Position numbers and translations under genes: made by a program
Shown here: in pieces, positions 7,477 to 8,304 of the stretch
How the letters are laid out: each line of letters begins with the position of its first letter
Numbering within the stretch: the stretch's first letter is position 1
NCBI GenBank assembly: GCA_900555355.1
Contig: USKV01000051.1
Coordinates: 1-8,304 of the forward strand
Length of the DNA: 8,304 nucleotides
DNA from: an uncultured Collinsella sp.
GTDB taxonomy: Bacteria; Actinomycetota; Coriobacteriia; Coriobacteriales; Coriobacteriaceae
Reading direction: 5' to 3'
Notes under the pieces: generated by a model
Told to the model about the DNA's origin: nothing
The model's database searches: none
Seen by the model: only the letters and a program-made list of their open reading frames with translations

Positions 7477-7594
7477 AAGTGCGGTGAAAAACCGAGACCT
7501 GTCGACCAGACCCCAGTTGTGGGCACCCGCGACCTGCGGTTTTGTTGGCAAAAATCGGTGTGTGCTCGGCAAGTTTCGATTTTTCACCGCGCTT
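7477..7594. repeat. 118-bp imperfect palindromic intergenic element
   Basis: Two 24-base arms, 7477-7500 and 7571-7594, are inverted copies sharing the core GCGGTGAAAAA and matching at about 20 of 24 positions, around a 70-base centre. Inside are further alternatives: on the minus strand AAAAATCG (7586-7579) can pair with CGATTTTT (7557-7550), the left arm contains its own CGGT-gaaaa-ACCG hairpin (7482-7494), and CCCA-gttg-TGGG (7512-7523) forms a small stem. No clear target-site duplication flanks it and no protein gene is inside. It lies between rloB and pelD, both on the minus strand, so it could be transcribed as a long hairpin. Candidates are a MITE/REP-like dispersed repeat, a processing or attenuation structure, or a read-through barrier; it lacks the GC stem plus U-tail of a standard terminator. 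Confidence 0.6.
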
Positions 7595-7671
7595 CTCCTA
7601 CGCACCGAACTCGCAATAGCGCAGTACAATCCGCCAATCGCACTAACCGGAAAGCCAATCCAGCGACTCGC

Positions 7672-8304
7672 CTAGCCAACCAGATACGGCCCGATTACAT
7701 CGAAAATTTCGCCCACCTTAGTTGCAGGGTTTTGCGCAGATGGCTTAATGTTACCCAGTTCCCTATGGTACGCGACGAGGCGCCCAGCACGCTCCAATGC
7801 TTCGCCTCGCCTATCATCCACTGCCCCAAACATCCCGTCCAGGTTCTTGCGGTACTCGATGCCCAAGTTCTTCGACATCTCCTGCGCGAGGGCATGCTGG
7901 CAGTCGGACGCGGACATATGCGCGGTCGTGTAGCGAAAGTGCAAAAGCGGCCACAGTTCGAAGCAGGGGTTCGACCACAACGCATGGAAGGTCCTCGAAC
8001 CATCGGAGAGCTCGTCACATTTGCGCTTCATCGCATCAAAGTCGGACGCAGGAAAGTCATCCTTGTCATACACGAGCCACACGTGATCGAACGTCTCGGG
8101 CGCATAGCGACAGTGTTCGACGGCGAAGTCAAGCAGGTCAAGCGTGTGTCTGCCGGTCCCCTTAACGACAATGGCAACCTTGCGCTCGTTCGCCGCGCCC
8201 AACGCCGCACGCACACCCTCAAAGTAGCGAGGCTCGGTCTCCTTGCCCTCGCTCACTACAAGATGACGCGTCATCTGAACCATGCGCGAGCGGCCCTCGC
8301 GCTT
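7672..8304 (-). CDS. rloB: RloB-family protein, Toprim-like, defence associated (5' end probably beyond window)
   Basis: About 203 residues from the ATG at 8283, but the frame stays open to the edge as KREGRSR, and RloB proteins often start with such a basic tail, so the true start is probably just outside. Family hallmarks, numbered from that Met: HLVVSEGKETEPRYF (7-21) with the Toprim-type acidic residue E12, HVWLVYDKDD (67-76) with the DxD pair D73/D75, and SNPCFELWPLLHF (104-116). RloB (R-linked ORF B) was named from type I restriction loci and is also the family of the second protein of AbiL-type abortive infection pairs, usually next to an AAA-type ATPase (RloA). The fold suggests nuclease or nucleotide-processing activity; no activity is proven by sequence. 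The gene ends at a TAG (7674-7672). If the partner ATPase exists it would be upstream, at coordinates above 8304. Alternative start: Met4 at 8274. Confidence 0.85.
   Translation of the reverse strand, partial: KREGRSRMVQMTRHLVVSEGKETEPRYFEGVRAALGAANERKVAIVVKGTGRHTLDLLDFAVEHCRYAPETFDHVWLVYDKDDFPASDFDAMKRKCDELSDGSRTFHALWSNPCFELWPLLHFRYTTAHMSASDCQHALAQEMSKNLGIEYRKNLDGMFGAVDDRRGEALERAGRLVAYHRELGNIKPSAQNPATKVGEIFDVIGPYLVG

Larger units (their letters stand above)
7326..7671. other. Gene-free region between rloB and the pel operon
   Basis: 346 bases without a believable gene. It contains, from the rloB side: about 77 bases with nothing recognisable (7595-7671), the palindromic element (7477-7594), an unassigned stretch (7431-7476), phased T-tracts, the candidate promoter and the pelD ribosome binding site. 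No convincing rho-independent terminator for rloB was found. No aptamer-like conserved core of a c-di-GMP riboswitch was recognised. Confidence 0.6.

Noticed and set aside
7477..7594. Classical rho-independent terminator of rloB
   Set aside because: The stem arms are long but the structure has a 70-base centre and no U-run directly after a GC-rich stem.
7460..7675. 71-codon plus-strand open frame in the intergenic region
   Set aside because: It runs through both arms of the palindromic element, has no recognisable domain and no clear ribosome binding site; it is best explained as a by-product of the repeat.
1..8304. tRNA, rRNA, CRISPR array or insertion sequence
   Set aside because: No cloverleaf, no spaced direct repeats and no transposase-like protein was found on either strand.

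Overview
The window reads as a Gram-positive, Pel-type exopolysaccharide biosynthesis operon on the minus strand. Downstream of position 7671 a separate RloB-family (phage-defence associated) gene enters from the right edge. GC-rich coding DNA, strong purine-rich Shine-Dalgarno sites, GTG/TTG starts and the absence of outer-membrane Pel genes inside the visible part of the cluster suggest a high-GC Gram-positive. An actinobacterium of the class Coriobacteriia (Collinsella-like) is my best guess. That assignment is inference from sequence style, not proven here.

Layout from right to left, the direction of transcription. 8304-7672: 5'-truncated RloB-like protein. 7671-7326: 346-bp gene-free region holding a 118-bp imperfect palindromic element (7477-7594), helically phased A/T tracts (7405-7430), a weak candidate promoter with a dyad next to its -35 box, and the pelD ribosome binding site. 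7325-5190: PelD, with a degenerate SDR/epimerase domain at its N-terminus followed by membrane, GAF and degenerate GGDEF domains. 5193-4288: PelE, with two membrane helices and helical repeats. 4291-2411: a membrane-anchored polysaccharide deacetylase of the DUF2194 type, in the place of PelA. 2414-987: PelF glycosyltransferase. 983-1: PelG membrane transporter, cut by the left edge.

The first four pel genes overlap by 4 bases at each junction (TTGA, ATGA, ATGA). pelG starts at a GTG 3 bases after the pelF stop, behind a consensus Shine-Dalgarno, so the five genes look like one translationally coupled operon. By analogy with the characterised Pel systems, PelF polymerises a nucleotide-sugar (GalNAc/GlcNAc-type) into polysaccharide. 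PelD, PelE and PelG form the membrane complex that activates PelF and exports the chain, and the deacetylase trims acetyl groups to make the polymer cationic. PelD keeps the RxxD inhibitory-site motif exactly five residues before the place where GGDEF has decayed to DGDTL, so post-translational control by cyclic di-GMP is the expected switch. No glycoside hydrolase domain and no PelB/PelC-like protein is visible, matching the reduced deacetylase-only Pel clusters described from Gram-positive bacteria.
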